From the NCBI GenBank assembly GCA_043798815.1, contig JAZDOH010000090.1, positions 1 through 7,224 of the forward strand: DNA of 7,224 bases, read 5' to 3'. Position 1 is the stretch's first letter, and each line of letters starts with the position of its first letter. The notes beneath the pieces are model-generated. The model worked only from the letters and a program-made list of their open reading frames with translations, was not told the origin of the DNA and made no database searches. The stretch is from JAZDOH01 sp043798815 (GTDB taxonomy: Bacteria; Patescibacteriota; Gracilibacteria; UM-FILTER-43-11). Below are positions 1 through 4,835 of the stretch, piece after piece. The position numbers and the translations under genes are program-made.

Positions 1-70
1 GACTCCCTGGTCGGGACTTACTACCAGCGGAAAGCTTTTTTCGCCAAAATCACTTCACATAAAACGATGT
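1..70. other. left edge, no supported gene
   Basis: Plus-strand frame 1 is open from the window edge to a TAA at 88-90 (29 codons), so this could be the tail of an upstream gene, but the peptide is not recognisable. A small dyad CACAT/ATGTG (56-60 and 67-71, loop AAAACG) abuts the left inverted repeat. It lacks a T tract on either side, so it is not a convincing terminator. Confidence 0.3.
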
Positions 71-95
71 GTTGTAGGATGTCACATTAAAATCT
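71..95 (+). repeat. left copy of 25-bp inverted repeat
   Basis: This 25-base stretch starts with GTTGTAGG and contains TCACATT. The reverse complement of 574-598 has the same two blocks in the same spacing, with 21 of 25 positions equal. The two copies face inward and enclose the minus-strand gene at 104-562, whose stop codon is 8 bases inside this copy. The match is seen directly; its role as a terminal repeat is inference. Confidence 0.6.
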
Positions 96-103
96 CAGTA
101 TTT

Positions 104-562
104 CTAAAAAGTCTCTTTAAGTTGAAAAAGTCTTTTCAGAATATTACCTCTTATTTTTGTACATTTATTATTTTTACAAGCTGCTATAAAGTGATTATTA
201 TCCCATACTGGAATAACTTGTGGACAGTCATGTCCTCCTGGGGAGCCAAAAACTTCTAAAGCATTTGGGCAATTATTTTCTTCTCTCCATTCATCACGGT
301 ATTTGTAAAAATTACTCTCGTTAAAACCACTATACTTATCTTCTGCCCAATCTACGTAGCCACTTCCACAGCTAGCGATATCACTGCAGGCAAACTCAAG
401 ATCTGTCCGTATACAGTCTTCATCTGTTTTGCAGCTGTTATCAAATGGAGCCTCTTGGGCAGGTTTTATTTCCTTTGAAATGAAGAGGTATTGTACAAAA
501 ATAAGATCAACCAAAAACACTATTAATATGATTGAAAGGATTATGTAAATTATTTTTTTCAT
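104..562 (-). CDS. small membrane-anchored Cys-rich extracytoplasmic protein, unknown function
   Basis: I do not recognise a named family. The 152-residue product begins MKK, followed by a strongly hydrophobic segment at about residues 4-28. This should act as an uncleaved signal anchor or a signal peptide; there is no lipobox Cys nearby. The rest is polar and holds eight cysteines at 44, 50, 59, 65, 98, 113, 129 and 134. An even number in an exported domain fits up to four disulfides. The motif CKTDEDC and the closing CKNNKC resemble small secreted Cys-rich domains found in many environmental bacterial genomes. The ATG is supported by the hydrophobic leader starting at once; only a weak GGAA precedes it. 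The gene is AT-rich, transcribed against its neighbours and enclosed by an inverted repeat, so it looks like accessory DNA. Existence of the gene is likely; its function is unknown. Confidence 0.75.
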   Translation of the reverse strand: MKKIIYIILSIILIVFLVDLIFVQYLFISKEIKPAQEAPFDNSCKTDEDCIRTDLEFACSDIASCGSGYVDWAEDKYSGFNESNFYKYRDEWREENNCPNALEVFGSPGGHDCPQVIPVWDNNHFIAACKNNKCTKIRGNILKRLFQLKETF

Positions 563-568
563 GTTCCA

Positions 569-597
569 AGTATAAATTTAAATGTGATTTCCTACAA
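569..597 (-). promoter_or_regulatory. possible sigma70 promoter for the Cys-rich gene
   Basis: Read on the minus strand, TTGTAG (592-597) lies 17 bases before TATACT (569-574). The -10 match is good and the -35 match is only partial. Transcription would begin at or next to the ATG at 562, giving a nearly leaderless mRNA. The element overlaps the right inverted repeat. Confidence 0.35.
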
Positions 598-598
598 C
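574..598 (-). repeat. right copy of 25-bp inverted repeat
   Basis: The reverse complement begins GTTGTAGG, then AAA, then TCACATT, matching the copy at 71-95 at 21 of 25 positions. It lies 11 bases upstream of the start codon of the minus-strand gene and covers its likely -35 region, so it may also have a regulatory role. Confidence 0.6.
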
Positions 599-911
599 TC
601 GATACCGTATTTATATGAAATGGTTCGTTGATAACAACATCATAATCCACAAAATATTTTTCTAAGAATGCAATCCAATTTTTATCGTTGGTTTAAAAAT
701 GGCTAGAAATGGCTTAAGAATGCGCCTAATTCGACATGGTTGTACAAAAAATGTATGCACTTTTTGAGTAAATCTTTTGTAAATTGGATAAAAATTGTTG
801 ACCAAATTTTGTATACAGCTTAAATTGCTAGTGTAAGCCAAAAAACAAAAAGAACGGTATGCGAAATATGAACGTCTTGTACACAAGTTTTGCACATTTT
901 ACCTCTTTTCT
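599..911. other. AT-rich intergenic region upstream of rsmH
   Basis: No convincing protein gene is present. A 77-codon minus-strand frame at 662-895 has no family-like features, and the plus strand is broken by frequent stops. Visible structure includes a short tandem repeat AAATGGCTAG/AAATGGCTTA (698-717), two TTGTACA boxes (740-746 and 877-883), a dyad CTTGT-AC-ACAAG (876-887) and a possible promoter at 798-826. mraZ, the usual neighbour upstream of rsmH, is absent. Confidence 0.6.
798..826 (+). promoter_or_regulatory. possible sigma70 promoter for the rsmH operon
   Basis: TTGACC (798-803) is separated by 17 bases from TAAATT (821-826). Five of six -35 positions and four of six -10 positions match consensus. 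A start near 833 would give a leader of about 105 bases ending in the hairpin at 912-933. The region is AT-rich, so chance matches are possible. Confidence 0.4.
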
Positions 912-933
912 AGTCCCGCTGAGCGGGATTTTT
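912..933 (+). terminator. intrinsic terminator-like hairpin directly before rsmH
   Basis: TCCCGC (914-919), loop TGA, GCGGGA (923-928) form a perfect 6-bp GC-rich stem, extendable by one G-T and one A-T pair, followed by five T (929-933). This is the classic shape of a rho-independent terminator on the plus strand. No plus-strand gene ends upstream, and the rsmH ATG at 938 is only five bases past the T run. It may therefore act as an attenuator of the rsmH transcript, stop transcription arriving from outside, or be a dispersed palindrome. Confidence 0.5.
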
Positions 934-937
934 GGCG

Positions 938-1888
938 ATGTCTAAGCCATTTCACAATCCAGTACTGCTTACTGAAACTCTTGATCTTTTAAATCTTCGG
1001 ACAGATGCACCTGCCTGCCGGCAGGCATGGCACGTAATTGATTGCACGCTCGGACTTGGGGGGCACAGCTTGGAAATTTTGAAGCGGATCGGCCCCAAAG
1101 GAAAACTCATGGTGTTTGAGCAGGATGAGAACAACCTCAACATCGCCCGACGCAATCTTAAAGATTACGAATCTCAAATTATTTACATCCACGACAACTT
1201 TGAAACCCTGGCTGAGAACGTCAAAAAACACCAGTTCGCTCCAGTTCACGCCATTCTGATGGATCTGGGACTTTCCTCGCCCCACGTGGATGACCCGGAA
1301 CGCGGATTCTCCTTCATGAAAGAAGGACCGCTCGATATGAGGTTTGATCCACGCCAGCAGCTCACGGCGGAACACATCGTCAACCACTATTCCGAGCGGG
1401 AACTCGCCGACATTTTCTTCCATTACGGTGAGGAGAAATGGGCGCGTTCCATCGCGCGGAAAATCGTGGAGGCGCGCGAGAAGAAACCCATCCGCACCAC
1501 CACAGAGCTGGCGGAGCTCATCAAAAGTTCGGCGCGGTTCAGCGGAAAAATCAATCCCGCTACTCTCACCTTTCAGGCTTTGCGTATTGCGGTGAATCGG
1601 GAAATTGAGGTGTTGGAAAAAACGCTGGATCAGGCGGTTCAGCTCCTCGCCCCCAACGGACGAATCGCGGTGATTTCTTATCACTCGCTCGAAGACCGCG
1701 TCGTGAAAAATAAATTTCGCTTTTACACCCGAGAATGTATCTGTCCAAAGGAATTACCACTATGTCAATGCAATTTCCAAAAATCCCTTTATCTTATAAC
1801 GAAAAAACCTATAATACCTTCTGGTATTGAGGTTTCCGGCAACCCCCGTTCTCGCTCTGCGAAGCTACGGGTAGCCGAGAAACGATGA
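938..1888 (+). CDS. rsmH: 16S rRNA (cytosine(1402)-N(4))-methyltransferase RsmH
   Basis: RsmH (MraW) uses S-adenosylmethionine to methylate N4 of C1402 in the decoding centre of 16S rRNA. The 316-residue product shows the family signatures in order: N-terminal HNPVLL (6-11), SAM motif I DCTLGLGGHS (35-44), LMDLGLSSP with ERGFSF and GPLDMRFD in the middle, NPATLTFQALRIAVN, then ISYHSLEDRVVK and the C-terminal GNPRSRSAKLR. A Cys cluster CICPKELPLCQC precedes the tail, as in many homologues. I chose the ATG at 938 over the TTG at 932, which lies inside the hairpin T run; neither has a Shine-Dalgarno sequence. The TGA stop overlaps the next ATG (ATGA), implying translational coupling. Oddity: residues about 25-30 (PACRQA) come from a perfect palindrome and have no counterpart in typical homologues. 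They precede motif I and probably form a tolerated surface loop. Confidence 0.96.
   Translation: MSKPFHNPVLLTETLDLLNLRTDAPACRQAWHVIDCTLGLGGHSLEILKRIGPKGKLMVFEQDENNLNIARRNLKDYESQIIYIHDNFETLAENVKKHQFAPVHAILMDLGLSSPHVDDPERGFSFMKEGPLDMRFDPRQQLTAEHIVNHYSERELADIFFHYGEEKWARSIARKIVEAREKKPIRTTTELAELIKSSARFSGKINPATLTFQALRIAVNREIEVLEKTLDQAVQLLAPNGRIAVISYHSLEDRVVKNKFRFYTRECICPKELPLCQCNFQKSLYLITKKPIIPSGIEVSGNPRSRSAKLRVAEKR
1012..1027. repeat. 16-bp perfect palindrome inside rsmH
   Basis: TGCCTGCC joined to GGCAGGCA is a perfect GC-rich palindrome, read in the rsmH frame as part of P-A-C-R-Q-A. The region between the N-terminal HNPVLL block and SAM motif I is about six or seven residues longer than usual, as expected from an in-frame insertion of about 18-21 bases. 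GCAC flanks it on both sides (1007-1010 and 1030-1033). I recall similar palindromes dispersed in candidate-phylum genomes, but this should be checked. Confidence 0.65.
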
Positions 1889-2277
1889 TCAACCTCAACC
1901 ATCCCCTTTCAACACACAAACACATGTCGTCCGTCTTTTTGGCTTCGGCTAACGCGGAAAACTTCATGAGGCGTAAAACGCTTTCTCAAAAGGTAGAGGT
2001 GGGCATCACTTCGCTGATGCTCGTAACCATCTTGCTCGTGGGCATGATCACTCTCGTGTATCTCGTCCACTCTAACCGCAATGCGACCAAAGGTTATGCC
2101 CTCAAAAATCTCGAACTCGAACGGAGCCGTCTTTTAATGGAAAACGAAGTGTGGGATATGGAAATCGCCAAGGTTAAGTCGCTGGATACTCTTCAAAACG
2201 ATCCTAAAGTCCAACGGATGGTTAAGGCCGACCAGCCTCTCTTCATCCGCGGAGATACCGCCATCGCTTCTAAATAG
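1885..2277 (+). CDS. FtsL-like bitopic septum protein
   Basis: The 130-residue product has the layout of FtsL/FtsB divisome proteins: a cytoplasmic N-terminal tail of about 37 residues with a basic patch (RRK at 29-31), one transmembrane segment at about 38-62, then an extracytoplasmic helix at about 64-100 rich in Leu, Glu and Lys that could form a coiled coil. FtsL partners FtsB and FtsQ and activates septal wall synthesis by FtsW/FtsI. Sequence conservation in this family is low, so the call rests on topology, size and position right after rsmH, the normal place of ftsL. The ATG overlaps the rsmH TGA by ATGA, which supports this start; Met14 and Met28 are later options that would shorten only the cytoplasmic tail. 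No Shine-Dalgarno sequence is evident, consistent with coupled translation. Confidence 0.7.
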   Translation: MINLNHPLSTHKHMSSVFLASANAENFMRRKTLSQKVEVGITSLMLVTILLVGMITLVYLVHSNRNATKGYALKNLELERSRLLMENEVWDMEIAKVKSLDTLQNDPKVQRMVKADQPLFIRGDTAIASK

Positions 2278-2286
2278 TTAATCCTG

Positions 2287-3405
2287 ATGTTAACTTGGGT
2301 GGAGATTTCTAAAAACGCGCTTACCAACAATCTCAAGGCTTTTCGACGTGTGGTAGGAAAATCAGTGACGCTTGCTCCGGTAGTCAAGGCAAACGCGTAC
2401 GGCTACGGATTGGTTCCATGCGCGCGGGTTTTTGAGAAGGGTGGAGCGGATTATTTGTGTGTGAACGCGCTTTTTGAGGCGGAAGCCCTTCGCCAAGCCG
2501 GCGTAAAGCTGCCTATTTTGATTTTGGGCTACACTCCCCTTTCGGAGCTCCGCGAAGCTGTGAAACTTAAAACGGATTTGACGGTTTATAATTTGGAAAC
2601 GATCCAGGCGCTCGCCAAACTCGGCAAATCAGTCCGGCTGCATCTGAAAATTGAAACGGGCACACACCGGCAGGGCGTGGAAATGAAAGATTTGCCCGCC
2701 ATGCTTCGCCTGCTCAAACACCATCCTCAACTCAAACTTACCGGTGTTTCCACTCATTTTGCCAATGTGGAAGACCGGGTCAATTCGCATTACGCGTTTC
2801 ACCAGCTCCGACGATTCGAGGAAGTGAAGCGAATTTTAGAAGCAGAAGGAATGGCTCCTCGTTTTTATCATACTGCTTCTTCCGCGGCTGCGATTTTATT
2901 TCCGGAGACTCGATTTAATTTTATCCGCCTAGGGATTGTTGGATACGGGCTCTGGCCGAGTGAAAAAACCAGGACGGCAGCTCGGCGGAGCGGAATGAAT
3001 CTTGAGCTCAAACCCGCCCTCACCTGGAAAACCATGGTAACCCAGGTAAAAGAAGTTAAAAAAGGAGCATTCATTGGATACGGATGCGCCCACCAAATGC
3101 CCCGCGATGGAAAAATCGCCGTTTTGCCTGTTGGTTATTACGATGGATATCCACGATCCCTTGGGAATCGCGCGCATGTGCTCATCCGAGGGAAAAAAGC
3201 GCCAGTAGTCGGCCGTATCTGCATGAATATGTTTATGGTGGATGTAACCGCCATTCCAAATGTGCGACTGGAGGATGAAGTGGTGCTTTTGGGGAAACAG
3301 GAACGTGAGGAAGTGACCGCCGAACAACATGCCGAATGGAGCGAAACCATCAATTACGAAGTGACGACGAGGATTAATGAAAGAATCCCGAGGATTTTCG
3401 TATAA
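2287..3405 (+). CDS. alr: alanine racemase (PLP-dependent)
   Basis: Alr interconverts L- and D-alanine in the cytoplasm, supplying D-Ala for peptidoglycan stems. The 372-residue length is typical. The N-terminal barrel carries the PLP lysine in VVKANAYGYG (Lys34). LHLKIETGTHRQG (Lys121) corresponds to the region of the often carbamylated lysine, and STHFANVED lies further on. The C-terminal domain has the catalytic tyrosine in IGYG (Tyr265), then LPVGYYDGYPR and VVGRICMNMFMVDV. The usual GYADG reads GYYDG and the usual CMD reads CMN; both look like subfamily variation rather than loss. The gene starts 9 bases after the FtsL-like gene, without an obvious Shine-Dalgarno sequence, so it is probably in the same operon. 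Its placement joins D-Ala supply to division genes. The TAA stop lies within TATAAT, a possible -10 element for the next locus. Confidence 0.95.
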   Translation: MLTWVEISKNALTNNLKAFRRVVGKSVTLAPVVKANAYGYGLVPCARVFEKGGADYLCVNALFEAEALRQAGVKLPILILGYTPLSELREAVKLKTDLTVYNLETIQALAKLGKSVRLHLKIETGTHRQGVEMKDLPAMLRLLKHHPQLKLTGVSTHFANVEDRVNSHYAFHQLRRFEEVKRILEAEGMAPRFYHTASSAAAILFPETRFNFIRLGIVGYGLWPSEKTRTAARRSGMNLELKPALTWKTMVTQVKEVKKGAFIGYGCAHQMPRDGKIAVLPVGYYDGYPRSLGNRAHVLIRGKKAPVVGRICMNMFMVDVTAIPNVRLEDEVVLLGKQEREEVTAEQHAEWSETINYEVTTRINERIPRIFV

Positions 3406-3406
3406 T
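3401..3406 (+). promoter_or_regulatory. possible -10 element for the kinase-like locus
   Basis: A perfect TATAAT overlaps the alr stop codon. The bases 17 upstream (TGAAAG at 3378-3383) match the -35 consensus poorly, so the promoter is uncertain. A start near 3413 would give a leader of about 54 bases containing the repeats at 3412-3452. Confidence 0.3.
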
Positions 3407-3411
3407 GGCTG

Positions 3412-3452
3412 TACAAAATAGGTATTTTAATACAAAATAAATCCCTTATTTT
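3412..3452. repeat. AT-rich direct and inverted repeats between alr and the kinase-like gene
   Basis: TACAAAATA occurs twice (3412-3420 and 3431-3439), 19 bases apart start to start. AAAATAA (3434-3440) pairs with TTATTTT (3446-3452) around the loop ATCCC. TATTTT (3423-3428) can pair with AAAATA (3434-3439) instead, so the two hairpins exclude each other. All stems are A-T only, which makes a strong alr terminator unlikely; an operator or chance AT structure is possible. Confidence 0.35.
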
Positions 3453-3466
3453 TATTGTCCTCTATT

Positions 3467-3913
3467 ATGCCTAAAGGTAGAGAAATTATTGGGGAATTGC
3501 TCAGGCCTGAACCCGATACTCCTGCTGTGGCAAAACTGAGAAGGCTACAGGCCAGCCGTAATGCATTGGCAGCGCAAAGGACCACCGATTCATTTAATGA
3601 GCATGATTTGCCTGATCCACGTGACCCACTGCCAATATTGCTGGAGGATGCGCATTATCCGGACAAGACAGACTTGGCGCTGGCCGCCCGCGATGATTTG
3701 ACAGAGATGTTGGCATCCGTGCCGGTTCAGCTTGTAGATATTGTTTCCGGATTTGATTTGGAAAGTTTTTTCGTATCTTTGCCGCGATGCATTATGGAAG
3801 CACCAGCGATGCCAGTAACACTCAATGACCATGAAATACGCGAAATATGCGTGAATGGTGAGACCATTATGATTCAAGATGCCCGTTTTGGAGGTTTTGC
3901 CCGTGTATTTTAG
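3467..3913 (+). CDS. N-terminal part of a split Ser/Thr kinase-like protein
   Basis: This 148-residue frame supplies an N-terminal region of about 135 residues that I do not recognise, followed by the first strands of a protein-kinase N-lobe, ending RFGGFARVF. That end matches the glycine-rich loop of Hanks-type kinases (GxGxFGxV), but with the first Gly replaced by Arg and the third by Ala. The frame stops at TAG 3911-3913, in the middle of the lobe. The next strand continues in another frame as LGIRHKDQKPVAVR, so the stop is the result of a frameshift, not a natural end. The leading region is polar, with a probable helix at about 20-40 and no signal peptide or membrane segment. I chose ATG 3467 over TTG 3455; neither has a Shine-Dalgarno sequence. 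Restoring the frame gives one protein of about 435 residues. Confidence 0.6.
   Translation: MPKGREIIGELLRPEPDTPAVAKLRRLQASRNALAAQRTTDSFNEHDLPDPRDPLPILLEDAHYPDKTDLALAARDDLTEMLASVPVQLVDIVSGFDLESFFVSLPRCIMEAPAMPVTLNDHEIREICVNGETIMIQDARFGGFARVF
3908..3913 (+). other. frameshift junction in the kinase-like gene
   Basis: The upstream frame reads GTA TTT TAG. Adding one T to the run at 3908-3911 gives GTA TTT TTA GGA, which joins V-F to L-G-I-R-H-K in a continuous kinase N-lobe that runs on to the stop at 4771-4773. The simplest explanation is a one-base deletion in a five-T run, either real or an assembly error. The local sequence does not match the canonical X-XXY-YYZ pattern for programmed -1 slippage. 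Confidence 0.7.
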
Positions 3914-3945
3914 GAATACGGCATAAAGACCAAAAACCTGTTGCT

Positions 3946-4773
3946 GTGCGAATGGTCATAGAATCAGAACTTCCAATAAATAAAGACTCTACGGTTCCTT
4001 ATCGTATCGTCAGAGAAATAGCTTTTTTCCGTCAGCGCATGCGTGACTCTGTCCGCTACTGGCCTGAAGTTCTTGACTCTGGGGATATTAAACATCCCGC
4101 ACGCCCTGATATTACGGTTCCATGTGCCGTGATGGAATACCTGGAAGGCAGGCTGCTTAATTATTGCCTACTTAATCCTATTTTTAACACGCCTGAAATG
4201 GTTTTGGCGGTCGCCATGCAGCTTTTGCATGCCATAGAGCTGGCAAAAGATTGCGACGATATTGGCGGTCATTTTGTTCTGCGCGGATTTAAAACACAAA
4301 ATATCATGATTATGCGGCCCGGGTCGAATGGAATTTTTGTCCGGCTTTTTGATGCCAATACCGTTGCCAATCCGCGACGCAGGCGTCTAACTCCTCCGGG
4401 ATTGGTGTGCTGCGAAGTAGATACGGTCGCTCCGGAAATCGCCAAACGCGAAAGCATGGATCAAAGATCAGATGTGTATGCTATTGGCGCCATTATGTAT
4501 GAAATGCTTGCCGGACACCCTGTTTTTACTACAGACAGCGGACCTGAAACATTTTACCAGCACGTATGCTTTCCAGTGCCAATCATTTCTTCCCCTTCTA
4601 TCCCTGATGATGTTAAAAACATTGTTTACCGCTTTCTCTCAAAAGCTCCTGATGACAGGCCGCCTGATGCTGCCAGCGCTCGTAATGAAGTGGTTGAGCT
4701 TTATCGCAAGCTTGGCTTTGATATGAGTCCTGTGACGCAATATATAGGGCCAGCGTACCAGTTGGAGGCGTAA
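3946..4773 (+). CDS. Hanks-type Ser/Thr kinase-like domain, probable pseudokinase, split by frameshift
   Basis: The frame continues the N-lobe of the preceding fragment; the GTG at 3946 is probably an internal codon, not a start. Kinase landmarks in order, numbered on the restored protein: beta3 VAVR (Arg162 where the ATP-anchoring Lys is expected), alphaC REIAFF with its Glu, hinge VMEYLEG, catalytic loop LRGFKTQN (HRD Asp replaced by Gly274; Lys and Asn kept), DAN in place of DFG (Asp296), APE at 322-324, then DQRSDVYAIG and DDRPP, which match subdomains IX and XI. The regulatory-spine and C-lobe scaffold is kept while beta3 Lys and the catalytic base are lost, so phosphotransfer is unlikely. 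It could act as a pseudokinase scaffold or be decaying. No membrane segment is seen. It lies alone between alr and the Glu dehydrogenase, giving no clue to a partner. Confidence 0.8.
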   Translation: MRMVIESELPINKDSTVPYRIVREIAFFRQRMRDSVRYWPEVLDSGDIKHPARPDITVPCAVMEYLEGRLLNYCLLNPIFNTPEMVLAVAMQLLHAIELAKDCDDIGGHFVLRGFKTQNIMIMRPGSNGIFVRLFDANTVANPRRRRLTPPGLVCCEVDTVAPEIAKRESMDQRSDVYAIGAIMYEMLAGHPVFTTDSGPETFYQHVCFPVPIISSPSIPDDVKNIVYRFLSKAPDDRPPDAASARNEVVELYRKLGFDMSPVTQYIGPAYQLEA

Positions 4774-4802
4774 GATCGACCATTTTATTTCAGCAAAAAA
4801 CG

Positions 4803-4811
4803 TGTTATAAA
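4803..4811 (+). promoter_or_regulatory. possible extended -10 promoter for the Glu dehydrogenase gene
   Basis: TG-T-TATAAA (TG at 4803-4804, hexamer at 4806-4811) fits an extended -10 element, and no good -35 lies 17 bases upstream. A start near 4818 would leave a leader of about 18 bases before ATG 4836. The 62-base gap holds no terminator-like hairpin. Confidence 0.4.
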
Positions 4812-4835
4812 AGTAGAGTAGTTAATTTTTATTTT

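Larger units (their letters stand above)
71..598. mobile_element. candidate single-gene cassette bounded by inverted repeats
   Basis: A unit of 528 bases is bounded by inward-facing 25-bp imperfect inverted repeats and filled almost entirely by one Cys-rich membrane-protein gene. No transposase or integrase is encoded, so any movement would need enzymes acting in trans. The sequence CGAT occurs just outside both ends (65-68 and 600-603), but 2 bases from the left repeat and 1 base from the right, so a target duplication is not clear. The alternative is a pair of regulator binding sites, since the right copy overlaps the putative promoter. Mobile status is speculative. Confidence 0.3.

Noticed and set aside
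71..95. Integron attC-like interpretation of the GTTGTAGG repeat
   Set aside because: The core does not fit GTTRRRY, and the paired simple sites expected in an attC are not present.
699..770. Short plus-strand peptide with RMRLIRHG reminiscent of the start of ribosomal protein S16
   Set aside because: The frame ends after 23 codons and nothing downstream in any frame continues the S16 fold; the likeness is probably chance.
662..895. 77-codon minus-strand open frame upstream of rsmH
   Set aside because: AT-rich intergenic DNA, no recognisable domain, no start signal, and it overlaps the likely rsmH promoter region.
989..1684. 231-codon minus-strand open frame opposite rsmH
   Set aside because: It is a shadow of rsmH, whose family motifs are complete on the plus strand.
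1813..1828. Hairpin AATACC-TTCT-GGTATT inside rsmH as a terminator
   Set aside because: It has no T tract and lies within conserved coding sequence before the PRSRSAK tail.
3904..3913. Programmed -1 ribosomal frameshift in the kinase-like gene
   Set aside because: There is no X-XXY-YYZ slippery heptamer, re-pairing of the Phe tRNA would meet ATT, and no downstream stem is evident. A lost T is simpler.
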